In this document: positions 1 through 9,707 of the stretch, in pieces | Layout: each line of letters starts with the position of its first letter | How positions within the stretch are numbered: position 1 is the stretch's first letter | Assembly (NCBI GenBank): GCA_014529385.2 | Contig: CM043971.1 | Span: forward strand, 90,389,840 to 90,453,839 | DNA: 64,000 nucleotides | Reading direction: 5' to 3' | Source: Adiantum capillus-veneris | Taxonomy: Eukaryota; Streptophyta; Polypodiopsida; Polypodiales; Pteridaceae | Notes under the pieces: model-generated | What the model saw: only the letters and a program-made list of their open reading frames with translations | What the model was told of the DNA's origin: nothing | Database searches by the model: none | Made by a program: the position numbers and the translations under genes

Positions 1-36
1 AGCCTCCTGCTAACATCTTGACATTGCTTTGTGCAG

Positions 37-382
37 TTGTATAAAGAGGTTGTTGCTTGCCTATGGCAAGCTATGTGGAAGGTATGAACTATACAAGGCC
101 CCAATCAAAGAAGTACCTGTCCCAAATCAAACCGATGGGAATTCTTGCGGCTGGAGATGTCTTCTCCATGCAGAATATGTCCTGCAAAGCTACTTTGCAT
201 TAAAACCTTTCATGACTAAGGTACCCATTTGGCAATGCATTCAGTTAGTTTTGGTTTAGTCTATAAAAGAATTCTCACCATGTGGTCTTTCAATTTTGCA
301 GAGTGCTTTAAAAAACTACACATATGATTATTTGCAAAGATACTGGGTAAGTTTAATACAACACCTGCTTACTATGTCTAGC
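37..382 (+). CDS. Ulp1-type (C48) cysteine protease, C-terminal part
   Basis: The frame reads through VPVPNQTDGNSCGWRC, the oxyanion-Gln and catalytic-Cys block of Ulp1/SENP proteases (Q-T-D-x-x-x-C-G), followed by the helix that normally trails it. Proteases of this family cut SUMO or related modifiers from proteins. An acceptor (TTTGTGCAG) opens the exon at 37; a donor after AAG at 220 (GTACCC) and an acceptor at 300-301 (TTTTGCAG) join it in phase 0 to an exon starting at 302, giving ...FMTK then SALKNYTYDY.... The phase agreement supports real splicing. The catalytic His and Asp lie before base 1, so only the last part is present. The frame then continues without a stop into the acidic linker. 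C48 domains are also common transposon cargo, so this may be a host gene or an element gene. Confidence 0.75.
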
Positions 383-976
383 CCTAGAGAGCTTGAAGAT
401 AGCGGCTTGGATGAGCGCACTATTGATCTTACAAAACATGACGTGCCACCACGACAAACCCCTACATCCGATACAGTGGAATCACAACGGGCCGAGGGGG
501 TCATATCAGCAGAAGATGAAAGAGCCGAGGATGAGGAAAGGTCAAATGAGCATATGGAAGGTGCTAAGGTACTACCGGAGGAGACAATGAAAGAGCCAAG
601 TCAGCCAGTGGAGGAGCCAAAAGAGCCTATGGCTGAAACCCAAGATGAGGAAAGCAGGCCTATAGGTGAGCAAAAGGATATGGATGAGGAAAGCAGGCCT
701 AGGGATGAGCAAAATGATATGGATCAGGCAAGGATGTATGAGGCAAGCCGATCAACCGAGGGAGATGAAAAGACCTTGGAAGAAACCTTGAATGAGGCAG
801 AAAGAGCCATGGGGGAGACTCCTGATGAAGATGTGAATGATGACTATGAAGATAAAGCGGAGGAGAGCAACAATGACATGAACACTACAGAGACCCAGTA
901 TGGACCCTTGCTACCTGTAGATACGGTTGTTCCGGTAATGTCTATTCAAGTATGGCAAAATATGTTTAGCTTCTAA
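302..976 (+). CDS. Acidic, repetitive linker following the Ulp1 domain
   Basis: About 220 residues follow the protease exon in the same frame, very rich in Glu, Asp, Lys and Arg. They contain imperfect repeats: EEPKEPM, ESRPIGEQKDMD, ESRPRDEQNDMD, EASRSTEG, and ETLNEAERAMGE. No fold is evident; this looks like a disordered, charged linker. The first in-frame stop is TAA at 974-976. Possible donors lie just before it (for example GTAATG at 935), and the FCP1-like frame begins 33 bases later in the same frame, so the segment may join Ulp1 to the phosphatase domain in one protein. I could not find a donor/acceptor pair with both good consensus and matching phase. Confidence 0.6.
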   Translation, partial: SALKNYTYDYLQRYWVSLIQHLLTMSSPRELEDSGLDERTIDLTKHDVPPRQTPTSDTVESQRAEGVISAEDERAEDEERSNEHMEGAKVLPEETMKEPSQPVEEPKEPMAETQDEESRPIGEQKDMDEESRPRDEQNDMDQARMYEASRSTEGDEKTLEETLNEAERAMGETPDEDVNDDYEDKAEESNNDMNTTETQYGPLLPVDTVVPVMSIQVWQNMFSF

Positions 977-1009
977 CTACTTATATGTACTTGTCAAATT
1001 TTACGGAGG

Positions 1010-1570
1010 TTGATTATCTTGGACGTCAATGGATTGCTGCTGATGCGGGTGCCTCTCGGTGACAGAGGACCCTTTGAGGATTTGCAAACGTTTCGGATGG
1101 GAACTTGTCGAGTTGTGGTTCGTCCAAGAGCCAAGGAATTTATTCAGTTTCTTCTTCCGCGCTTCAGAGTTGCCATATGGTCTTCAATGCAAAGGCAAAA
1201 CTTGTCGCCACTAGTTGCAATAGTTTGCAATGTATGCCAAGCTCACACGTCAGATTTTGCCTTTTTGTATGATCAAAGAAAATGCGTTACCGTTGAGGGC
1301 CACTACCACCCTAAAAAACCAGGCTTACCTCTTTTGTACAAACCGTTTAGCCAAATCGGTGTACCCTTTGATGCAACTAATACACTACTAATTGATGATA
1401 CTCCTGAAAAGGGAGAACTAAATCCGCCGGGAACAACTGTCTCACCACCTTCTTTCGAGGGGCATTCCTTCGATTTTTACCTTGAAGACATTCTGATTCC
1501 ATACTTACAAAAATTGTATCTCAGTCCATTGTTCACGGACGAGTTTGTACTTTCTAATGAATTAAGATGA
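1010..1570 (+). CDS. FCP1/NLIF-type HAD phosphatase domain
   Basis: The product has the order of motifs of FCP1/SCP1-like phosphatases. Motif I is LDVNGLL near the start, with the nucleophile Asp kept and the second Asp of the usual DxD replaced by Asn. Motif II is RFRVAIWSS, a Lys-containing HPKKPG stretch follows, and motif IV is LLIDDTP, then ELNPPGT. The family removes phosphate from Ser residues, classically of the RNA polymerase II tail. Plants have a subfamily that also reads DxNG, so the Asn need not be a recent lesion, but activity is uncertain. The 187 codons end in TGA at 1568. No ATG opens the frame; it starts as LIILDV just after a possible acceptor (ACGGAG, 1003-1008), so it is probably the last exon of the gene that begins with the Ulp1 domain. 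Confidence 0.75.
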   Translation: MIILDVNGLLLMRVPLGDRGPFEDLQTFRMGTCRVVVRPRAKEFIQFLLPRFRVAIWSSMQRQNLSPLVAIVCNVCQAHTSDFAFLYDQRKCVTVEGHYHPKKPGLPLLYKPFSQIGVPFDATNTLLIDDTPEKGELNPPGTTVSPPSFEGHSFDFYLEDILIPYLQKLYLSPLFTDEFVLSNELR

Positions 1571-1599
1571 TTCTTCTATCATGTCTTTGTCTTGTCTAA

Positions 1600-1608
1600 C
1601 ATATATAT

Positions 1609-1669
<61 letters not shown>
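1600..1669. repeat. (TA)n followed by (GA)n microsatellite
   Basis: About 45 bases of TA repeat pass directly into about 25 bases of GA repeat, 30 bases after the FCP1-like stop codon, in the gap between the two convergent genes. Confidence 0.95.
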
Positions 1670-1792
1670 TTTGACGTGGTAAAGAAATGTATTTCAAGCA
1701 CACTTTTTCACAGGGCACAATTGAAAAATGAGATCAATAAACTTCATGTCTTGAAAGTCATTTGTATACACTTGGGTTCACAAGAATATCTG

Positions 1793-3213
1793 TTACATTG
1801 ACACTACTTCAACCCGACCATCCAACTCTTTGCACAAAATATCTTTTTCCCTTCGCCGCGTCACCTTACGTCCAGCTAGGAAAAAGGAAAAATCTGATAG
1901 GTCCTTGTCCATTGACTCTTCAATGATGTCATTTCGCAAATGCTGAAGACTGCATAGCTCCCTTATTGTAACCACCAATAGTAGGCCATGCTCTTTATCA
2001 ATCACTTCCACATCCACAGTAGGATTATCTTCCAAACCTGCAGAAACCTGGTCCATAGGAATGTACTTACCGTTTAGCATTTGTGATCGCATATACCAAA
2101 ATGAGAGTAACAGTGATTGGCTTGCAATCATGTACTTGACAACTAGAGTATCAAGCGCGACCTCGCACCGTAAACCAATCTCTTCCTTTGCATACCATCC
2201 TTTGTCAAGAAGTTTGTCACAGGATGACTGCTGAAATGACTTGCACATGAACATAGTTTTTGTAACTCGGATGTTGTAGCTATGAAACAACTCTATGAAG
2301 AGTGCAACATGACAAAAGTTTGCAATTCTAACCAGTTTGGTAGGAATAGAGCTACGTAGAGACCTTTGTATATCCTTGTAGAGCTTACTTCGCATTGCCT
2401 CCACCATTGTTTCCTCGGGAACTGGCCAGTCCACACTGTTCCAATCGGTTGGTAGAGGCACTTTCACCAACATGCCATTCTTATTCCCTGAGCTGAGTTG
2501 GTAAAAGTGGTCATAAAAAAAGATTCCCTCATCAGCCAGTCTTTTGCTGCTCCTCTCTGAGTACTGTAGAGAACCAATGTGGGCATGAACAACATGGAAG
2601 AGGCCTATTATGCACTCCACAGGTTCCCATTGCTCATAAGAAGAGGGATAAACATCTGCAATATATATAAGAGGAGTTAAACTAAGAGTATCAATAAGTA
2701 CAAATGACAAATCTAATGTAATTGAGCTGTGAAGAATGGAAACATTACTCATAACAAGCGGGAGAAACATTGCAAAATATATAAGAAAAGTTATAATGAG
2801 AGTATCAGTAAGTTAACATGTCAAGAGTACTTACAATTGCAACGTGGTTGATGTATATCTGATACATTTCCACCGTTTGCTATCACCTCTGGATGGGTAA
2901 ACACATGCTGAACAAGAACTTCCTTTACAGATCTTTTGCCGATTTCAACTTTGAAATCCAACACCCTGGCCTTCCATGCTGAGCGGTAAACGTTGATACC
3001 ACTAGAACTCTTGGGTCTTCTTGGTTGCATGAGGACCCATGAACCTTTGTTTATCCTTTGTCCAACCCATTGGTTCTCTGCACTTATTGAAGCTGGTATT
3101 GTAATTGAGGATATGCTACTACTTGGCCTTCTAGGCAAAGTGCAGTTGTTGGTTGTTGGTGTGAGAGACAGTAAATACCTGGAGGCTCTTGGGCGAGAAG
3201 ACGTGGATGCCAT
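1793..3213 (-). CDS. Intact two-exon gene, 413 aa, unknown function, Ubl-like C-terminus
   Basis: Exon 1 runs 3213 to 2835 and ends at a strong donor (GTAAGTACT); exon 2 begins at 2655 after an acceptor (ATATTGCAG) and runs to the stop at 1793. The lengths (379 + 863) join in frame to give 413 residues with no internal stop, ...HQPRCN-Y-VYPSSYEQWEPVEC.... I do not recognise the protein. After a Ser/Arg-rich start it has a compact segment (residues ~50-120: QRINKGSWVLMQ, WKARVLDFKVEIGK) whose spacing faintly recalls BAH/tudor-like modules, a long helical middle with several Cys, and a C-terminal ~70 residues (VDVEVIDK...LAGRKVTRRREKDI...RVEVV) that read like a beta-grasp fold. It is convergent with the Ulp1/FCP1-like gene, stops 223 bases apart. 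It could be a host gene or a second gene of the CACTA element downstream. Start choice: first ATG of the open exon. Confidence 0.7.
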
Positions 3214-3718
3214 AGCTCTCAGAGAAAAGCTTTAGTGGAGGGAGATTCACTTTGAAAGCATTCTAATGGAGGGAAAGTGTTTTAGAATTCCAATATCTTG
3301 TGCGGGCTTAATGGTCACCCTCCAGTACGTTAATGACCATAAGAGAATATCAGAAGTGGGACCACATGCAAGCACCTAAAAGCTCGGTAAAAGGAAGGAA
3401 ATTACTATGCTACAATCCTAGTTTCGTGAAAGTTTTATGCTATTTTTCTATTTTTTGAGTCTTTCCACGTACTTTTCTACGTAACGTAGCCTTCATGCTC
3501 ATTGGACGCGCTCTATTTTTCTCTCTCTTCATATGGCCCTCCAAATGACCTCTGAAATTTCCTAATGTTTCTTATTTAGTGTGTGGTCGTGTGTGCAGGT
3601 CGATTGGAATGACGTGGGTCCGTTGGTTGGCGCGGAACGAACTCGATGGTTGAGCGAGCGAATACTATGTCCATGTACGTGATGTAAGCGTGCGATTGTA
3701 TGGCTTCGGAGTATATGC
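3214..3718. other. Intergenic, between divergent genes
   Basis: No coding signal seen. It is the 5' flank of the reverse-strand gene and of the CACTA transposase. A short inverted pair (ATGGTCA at 3311, TGACCAT at 3335) lies within it. I looked for the CACTA 5' end (CACTACAAGA) here and did not find it. Confidence 0.5.
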
Positions 3719-5769
3719 TTGGATCACGTGGATGATTATGGACTATGGGAGGATGCGAGAAAACGTGCTCGAATGGAAACTAGCGATCCGAGGGTTTTGG
3801 CATCCATTGATGTCGCTCCCCATTGGAGTGTGATCGGGGGCGGAGGTGGGAGGAGGACGGAAGAGCGATTGCGCCAAGAAGCAGTCATGGGAGGGGGGTC
3901 ACACCCGCCGTCCGATGTGGGTGGGTCCACACGAGCGCATGCACATCCTATATCCACCACATATGGGGATCTCCCCACCACCCCGCCCCACATGGAGGTG
4001 GAGGAAGATCATTTGCACAATATGGTTGAGGATCTTCTTGCACGTGAGGCGGCGAATGAGTGTGAGCCTGAGTGTGCATGTGAAGAAGCCGCCCAAAAAA
4101 CCAAAGATTCATTGCTAGAGGCAGCACACATCGCTAAGAGGGATGCTCCTACTCCATATTACGAGCGTCTCTTGAGATCTTGAATATTCAAGCAATGTTT
4201 GGATGGAGCAATGCAGGGGTCGATGCACTATTGAGGTACGTTTAAGTGTAATAAGTGTTAGTTGTGAGTTTTTTTCGTGGTTATATGCAAGAACGAGTGT
4301 TCTTTAATTATGTCATAGGCTATTAGGCAAGATGATGCCTAAAGGCAATCATCTTCCAGAAAATCGAAGGAAGGAATGACAGGTGGTGACAGAGCTTGGG
4401 ATGGACTATGATCGCATACATGCATGTGTCAATGATTGCGTGCTATTCCGCAATGAACATGCAGGGCTTGATGCTTACCTCGAGTGTGGAGAATCAAGGT
4501 ACAAAGAGGGAATGCAAGGAACCACAATACCTCGCAAGGTTCTTCGTCATTTTCCCCTCATTCCCTGCATCAAGCACATGTTCAACACCAAAGGAACAAG
4601 CGAGCTTCTTACATGGCATATGACAAATCGCTCCACCGATGGGGTTATGAGGGTGCCGGTTGACTGGCCGGCATGGCAACACATCGAGCAGACATGGCTG
4701 GAGTTTAGAGAAGAGCCTCGTCACTTGAGGCTTGGTCTTGCTAGTGATGGAGTAAACCCATTTGGGCATCGGTCTACCTCATGGAGTACTTGGCCAGTGG
4801 TTGTTGTGAACTACAAAATTCCACCATGGGAGTCAACTAAGAAGGGGAACATTTTGCTCTCTCTTCTAGTCCCATGAAAACACAAGGTGAAGAACATGGA
4901 TGTATATTTAGCACCTTTGATTGAAGAGCTTCAAGAGCTATGGAACGGCATAGATGTTTTTGATGTATCAATACCACTTCGTGATCGGCGCACAATGATC
5001 AAGTGCATTCTCATGTGGACCATGCATGATTACCCCAGGCTTGGAGAGATTTCTGGTAAGCTTATACTTTGTGACGCTCTTTAATGTCTTTGCATTGGTC
5101 ACTTATATGCAGTTATGTCTTTTGTTTCTGTAGGACTATTGACATCTGGACATAGTGCATGCCCAACTTGTGGACCCTCACTCGTGACAGAGAGACCCGC
5201 TCTACTTGGTAAGGTGATCTACCCCAATAACCATCGCTTCTTGCCGCCCACACATCGATCTTATGCTCCACCGTGCAATGGGATAGAGCCACTCCATTGG
5301 ACCATGGTCGATTGGGCAAGACATTGGAACGAGCATCACAACACGTTGCCTCCTTCCAATGATCCACCTGGGGGTATATCTAGGTACCCTATTTTCTTAT
5401 CACTACCCTATTGGGCTTCATTGAAAATCCAACACCTATTGGATCCAATGCATGTGTTCAAAAATGTTGGGCAAGCTATATGGGATCACATAGTAGGCAA
5501 GAAAGATTCATTGGGGGCTAGAGAGGACATGAGGGCCATAAGGAGGCTCCCTCCTTCGGCCACACCTCGCATGGGGCCTCGAGGGAAGATGGTTCTTCCA
5601 AAGGCACCTTGGATTCTATCAAGGGTGGATGAAACAAGTCATTGCATCCATCCGTACTCCAACAGGTTATATGCGTTCGCTCAAGGGTGCCTTCACTAAA
5701 ACTAAGAAAGGAGGATCCACACAACTGTATGGGCTCAAATCCCATGATTGGCACAAGATTCTTCAGGTA

Positions 5770-5818
<49 letters not shown>

Positions 5819-7674
5819 TGAGTGTGTGCATGTGGTTTAGGGTTCTGGATACTAATAAGTCTTTTTGTTTGTGCAATAGTTTGTGCTTCCAATTAGCATT
5901 AGTAGATTTGCGAACACGAAGGTTAAGGCTGCAATATTCAAGGTAGGAGAAGTTGTCAGGTATAGCACATTTGATCCTCCCTCCTAAACTTTACTTTGAA
6001 GACTAACTTTACTATGAAGATTATGAAGGGTTTTTTGGCTACAGGTTTGTGAGTTCCAAAGAAATCAAAGTTTCAGCCATTCCAATAGCTCGACTTCTAG
6101 CGATTGAAGCAACTTGTGCTATTGAGGATGCATTTCCACGTTCTATCCTTGTTAGCCAAGTTCACCTATTGCTCCATCTTGTTGAGGAGATAGCCATTTG
6201 TGGTGTGGTTCACTCCAGGTGGATGTTCTTTCTTGAGAGATTCCTGAAGACCTTGAAAGACTTTGTAAGGCTACGAACACAACCAGAGATATTCATCGAT
6301 CTTAATCCTTAAACCTTATTAAGATTGGATTGTATTCACAAAGTTTTTTATTGGTTACTTTAATCACTAATGGTTTCATGTGTTCAGGCAAGCATGGCAG
6401 AGGGTTGGGTTATACAAGAGGCTTTTGTTTATGTCTTTCAATAACTTCTCACAATAGACCCATCATTGCCTCGTTTAAAGACGAAGGAAGAGGATCCAAA
6501 AAACACGCAAACATTCCAAGTGGGAAAGGTTCTCTCTTGATTTTGGATAGGGAATTTCAAGCCATAGTCAACAACCATTGTCTACTCAATGCTCCCATCA
6601 TGGGAAAATGGGTGGATATGTATGTGGAGGTATGTACAACGAGAGAAAGGGAGAGGGAAGCATGGAAGAGGTCGCGTAGGCGAGCACCTCCCTTTCCTAA
6701 AGAGCTTTCCAAATACCCTGATCTAATTCCACTTGGGTGGATACACAATGCCATGACCAAGGCCAAGGCACAAGGAGAACAAATAAGCCCTAGAGGCCTA
6801 AAGAATGGGAGTACGTGCAAGGATGTCTACCAAGGGTAATATACTCAATGTGTTTAGTGTGTGTATGCGAGTGTGTGTGTGTGTATGTGTGTCATCTCTC
6901 TCTCTCTCTCTCTCTCATCTATCTTGATTGGTTTTTGCACGCCTTCACATTCAACTCTATGTGGTCCGAAGGACGTCATTTTCGAACTCGCAAGATAGAT
7001 GAGCGTCGAACTACTCACGAGTTATGGGCAACTTTGACACGACAACAAAAGAGTTGAGGGAATGTGGAACAATAGAGAGGATAATCAAAGTGGATTTCAG
7101 AACATTTCACAAATATCTCTTTGACTGCCGATGGTTTGCGGGTGAGGTTAAGAGACATGAGAATGGGCTCTATATGGTAGACTCTGGGCAATTTCATCGC
7201 GGGAAGACCGACAACTCGGTGCAACCTTGTAGTTGTGAGTAGGCAAAGTCCATGTGCAACTCACTAAAACATTATATGATACATATAAAACTACATTCAT
7301 GTTGTTGTTTGCTCTATGACCTACAGGTGTTTTATGTGCCTTGTATGTATCGAAGACAACTTTGGTATGTTATTCCAGTCACACCACGGAGCAGATCTAT
7401 CTTTGTAGATACGAACATAGAGACTTTGGCAAATCCCACCATACCATCTCAAGAAGACACCAATGATGATGATGCAGTTGAGGTCGAGGAGAACCAACCA
7501 TTCCCAATAACCAATCATAGTGAGGAGGAGGACGAGGATGGAGAGGATGATGATGATTCAATAGGAGAGGCTGTAGAAAATGAATCAATAGATTTATTTG
7601 TTGATTTAGCTACCATGGGGTTGGACATGGATGTAAGCACTTGTAGAGATCTCTTGGAGGATGAAAATTAATAA
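3719..7674 (+). pseudogene. CACTA (En/Spm) TNP2-type transposase, spliced, broken
   Basis: The cut-and-paste transposase of a CACTA element, recognised block by block. Blocks are GWSNAGVDALLR/LLGKMMPKGNHLP across a phase-correct intron (4236-4318); MDYDRIHACVNDC; KVLRHFPLIPCIKHMF; LGLASDGVNPFG; STWPVVVVNYKIPPW; DVYLAPLIEELQELW; then after an intron (5056-5133) CPTCGPS and LDPMHVFKNVG; LYGLKSHDWHKILQ; an intron with a (TG)n tract; VHLLLHLVEEIAICGVVHSRWM; and HAFTFNSMWSEG. It ends in a DUF4216-like stretch (GTIERIIKVDFR, VFYVPCMYRRQLWYV) and an acidic tail with stop at 7669-7671. Lesions seen: frameshift near 4175; in-frame TGA at 4377 and 4875; frameshift near 5620; loss of frame near 6400; frameshift near 7015. 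It cannot encode a working protein as it stands. Confidence 0.9.
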
Positions 7675-8340
7675 ATATCTTTTGGATTTTGTCTTCTTTC
7701 TCTACTTATGCTGTACAAAAGGGCTATTTGTTTATGAACGCAATACAATACAATTTTGATCATTGTTCGCTTGCCATTTTCATATGAATGCATAGTTGAC
7801 ATAAGATTTTGAGGTGGAAACAAAATATTTTTTGATATAGTATCTCATGGAGTACAAATGAGTAGAGTAGGAGAATCATACCAATAGATGAGGCAAGCAA
7901 AGAGAAGAGAGGTACTAAAAATCCCAATGAGAATGGGATTTCTTACACTCCAGCAAAAAGGGGGTACCAATTTCTGAAAAGTAACAAAATAGAATAGGAT
8001 TTATAGAAAGGGAGCTGAGGAATGGAGGCAGGGATTCTTTTTTTATTGCGGTAAGATACGCGGCTATATGTGCGGTAATACATGCAGTAATACTCGCAAA
8101 AAAGTCGGAAAACGCGCCGGTGGGGCTGCAGCATACAATCTCTCTCTTTCTTGAACCTCTCTCTGTCCTCTTATGCGGTAATGCTGTGCGGTAACAGCAG
8201 CATTCTCCCATAGTGCTTGTAAGCGTCGCTACATAGCGATGAGTATAGAGATGCATATAACGACGGTTATAGCGATGCTCATAGCAACGTTCCCGTAACG
8301 ACACTGTTAGCGACATCGGGGAGTATTAAAACCCAATGTA
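7675..8340 (+). other. CACTA 3' non-coding and subterminal repeat region
   Basis: No gene seen. It holds the GCGGTAA-type repeats and the TAGCGATG/TAACGAC-type repeats of the CACTA right arm. Confidence 0.7.
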
Positions 8341-8639
8341 TTTCCGTCGTTAAAACGTCACAAGTGCACACAACCTCTTGTAGTGTAGCTCTTCTATTAT
8401 GTGAGAAGACTTGGTAGCTTGGCTTTTAATAGAAGGCATAATGATTGTAAACTTGAAAAGATTGGCTCTCTTTCTTTAAAGGATGTAGAAGTAGCCAATG
8501 ATAAGGACAAATAGCTGTATGATGAACTTTCTAAGAATTTTTGAGAGACATCTATATGAAAATGATCTTTTTTAGTCTTTTAATTAACCTTTATCTCTTT
8601 TAGTCAAAAAGTATGTGCTATTTTATATATGAAATGTTA

Positions 8640-8990
8640 AATTGATTATTCATGTAAATTGTTATAATACAACTATATAGATAGCATTTTGTGACTATAA
8701 AAAAAGAAGAATTTTGTACTGCATGGTTAGTGAAAACTCCCATATAGCTATAATATTATGGTTACAGCTATCTAGGAGAATTCAAGTCAAACTAGTAAGA
8801 AATTCTTGTTATGTGGTTACAAACTCTCATATAGTTATAATTTTGTGATTACAACCATATAGGAGTATTCTCATTATTCTCATATAGTTATGATTTTGTG
8901 ATTACAACCATATAGTGTGTATTCAATCTAGTAAGTTGTTTAGTAATTATATATTTTTTGCTATATAGAAATGCGTCCAAATCTCCCAGA
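8640..8990 (+). repeat. Three degenerate hairpin units, repeat terminus
   Basis: A unit of the type CTCATATAGTTATAA...TTACAACCATATAGGAG, an imperfect hairpin with about 8 bases of loop, occurs near 8740, 8826 and 8877. The stretch ends in GCGTCCAAATCTCC at 8973 just before an (AG)n tract. The same terminus and a related tandem array occur at 35.29-35.58 kb, so this is probably one repeat family. No coding potential. Confidence 0.55.

Positions 8991-8992
<2 letters not shown>

Positions 8993-9044
<52 letters not shown>
8993..9044. repeat. (AG)26 microsatellite
   Basis: Uninterrupted AG dinucleotide tract of 52 bases. Confidence 0.98.
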
Positions 9045-9047
<3 letters not shown>

Positions 9048-9620
9048 ACCTCCATTGCAAAGGTAATACTGCTTGCTGTTTGTGTAAGCGTCTGCACTGA
9101 GAGGGAGTTGACTTCCAAAGCCGCAAGTTGTGCAGCTATGTGGAAAGGCTGGGAGAGGTTTTGTACGCATAAGCTTGCTTGCAGTGAAGGGGATCGAGTT
9201 GAGGGCCGGAAGTTGTGCAGCTCTGAGGTTTGGTATGCGCTGCTTGATAAGTGCAAACGAAATACCTGCATCAAACTCTCTCTCTCTCTGTACGCATGCC
9301 CATGAGCACGTTCCTGGCGATTCCCAACCTGTCAAGCCTCAACCCTTCCCTGCAGTCCCTGCTGATCCAACGATACCCATGCCCGTGAGCACGTTCCATG
9401 GTTGGTGGCAAGTGCCGATGGATGTGCATGCTGGGACGCCTCCTTTTCTTTTTGAGAGTTGATCGAGGGCCAACTTCCAAGCATGCGGTTCAGTGCACAC
9501 CGTTCCTGTTGCAGACCAGGCAGGTTTTCGGCTGGAGGTTGGAGATTTTATGGCCGTTTTTGCTGCAGACCAAGTGCCAACTGAGGACAGCTGGCGTGCT
9601 CCAGTGAGATGCAGCGCCCT

Positions 9621-9671
<51 letters not shown>

Positions 9672-9700
9672 TGGCGGGCAGCTTCGCTGGATCCGGGTTG
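9045..9700. other. Non-coding with internal short duplications and (AG)n at 9622-9668
   Basis: No protein family recognised. GAAGTTGTGCAGCT-like segments occur at about 9122 and 9209 and TGAGCACGTTCC at about 9303 and 9386, so the stretch contains duplicated pieces. It ends in an AG tract of 47 bases just before the F-box/LRR remnant. Confidence 0.5.
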
Positions 9701-9707
9701 CATTCAC

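Larger units (their letters stand above)
3719..8385 (+). mobile_element. CACTA DNA transposon, 3' end defined
   Basis: The right terminus reads ...ACCTCTTGTAGTG ending at 8385; its reverse complement CACTACAAGAGG is the canonical CACTA inverted terminus. Inside it, 8040-8340 is rich in short subterminal repeats: GCGGTAA at least four times between 8045 and 8190 (plus one GCAGTAA), then TAGCGATG/TAACGACG/CGTCGTTA variants up to the end. Such arrays are where CACTA transposases bind. The left terminus was not found between 1 and 3718, so the element is 5' truncated or its left end lies before the window, in which case the genes at 1-3.2 kb would be inside it. The start given is that of the recognisable transposase. 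Confidence 0.8.

Noticed and set aside
346-382. A 37-base intron GTAAGT...TAG inside the Ulp1/acidic frame
   Set aside because: Too short for a plant intron, and the frame is open without removing it.
878-890. CACTACAGAGACC as a possible CACTA left terminus
   Set aside because: It lies inside the acidic coding linker and matches the right terminus (CACTACAAGAGG) only in its first seven bases.
3736-4118. Overlapping frames on both strands at the start of the CACTA gene
   Set aside because: Shadows of the transposase first exon; GC-rich sequence keeps several frames open.
8958-9305. Open frames made of Arg-Glu or Ser-Leu repeats across the AG/TC tracts (also at 17.9, 20.6, 21.4, 22.2, 35.6, 35.8, 49.2 and 53.7 kb)
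   Set aside because: They are translations of dinucleotide microsatellites with no start context or flanking domain.
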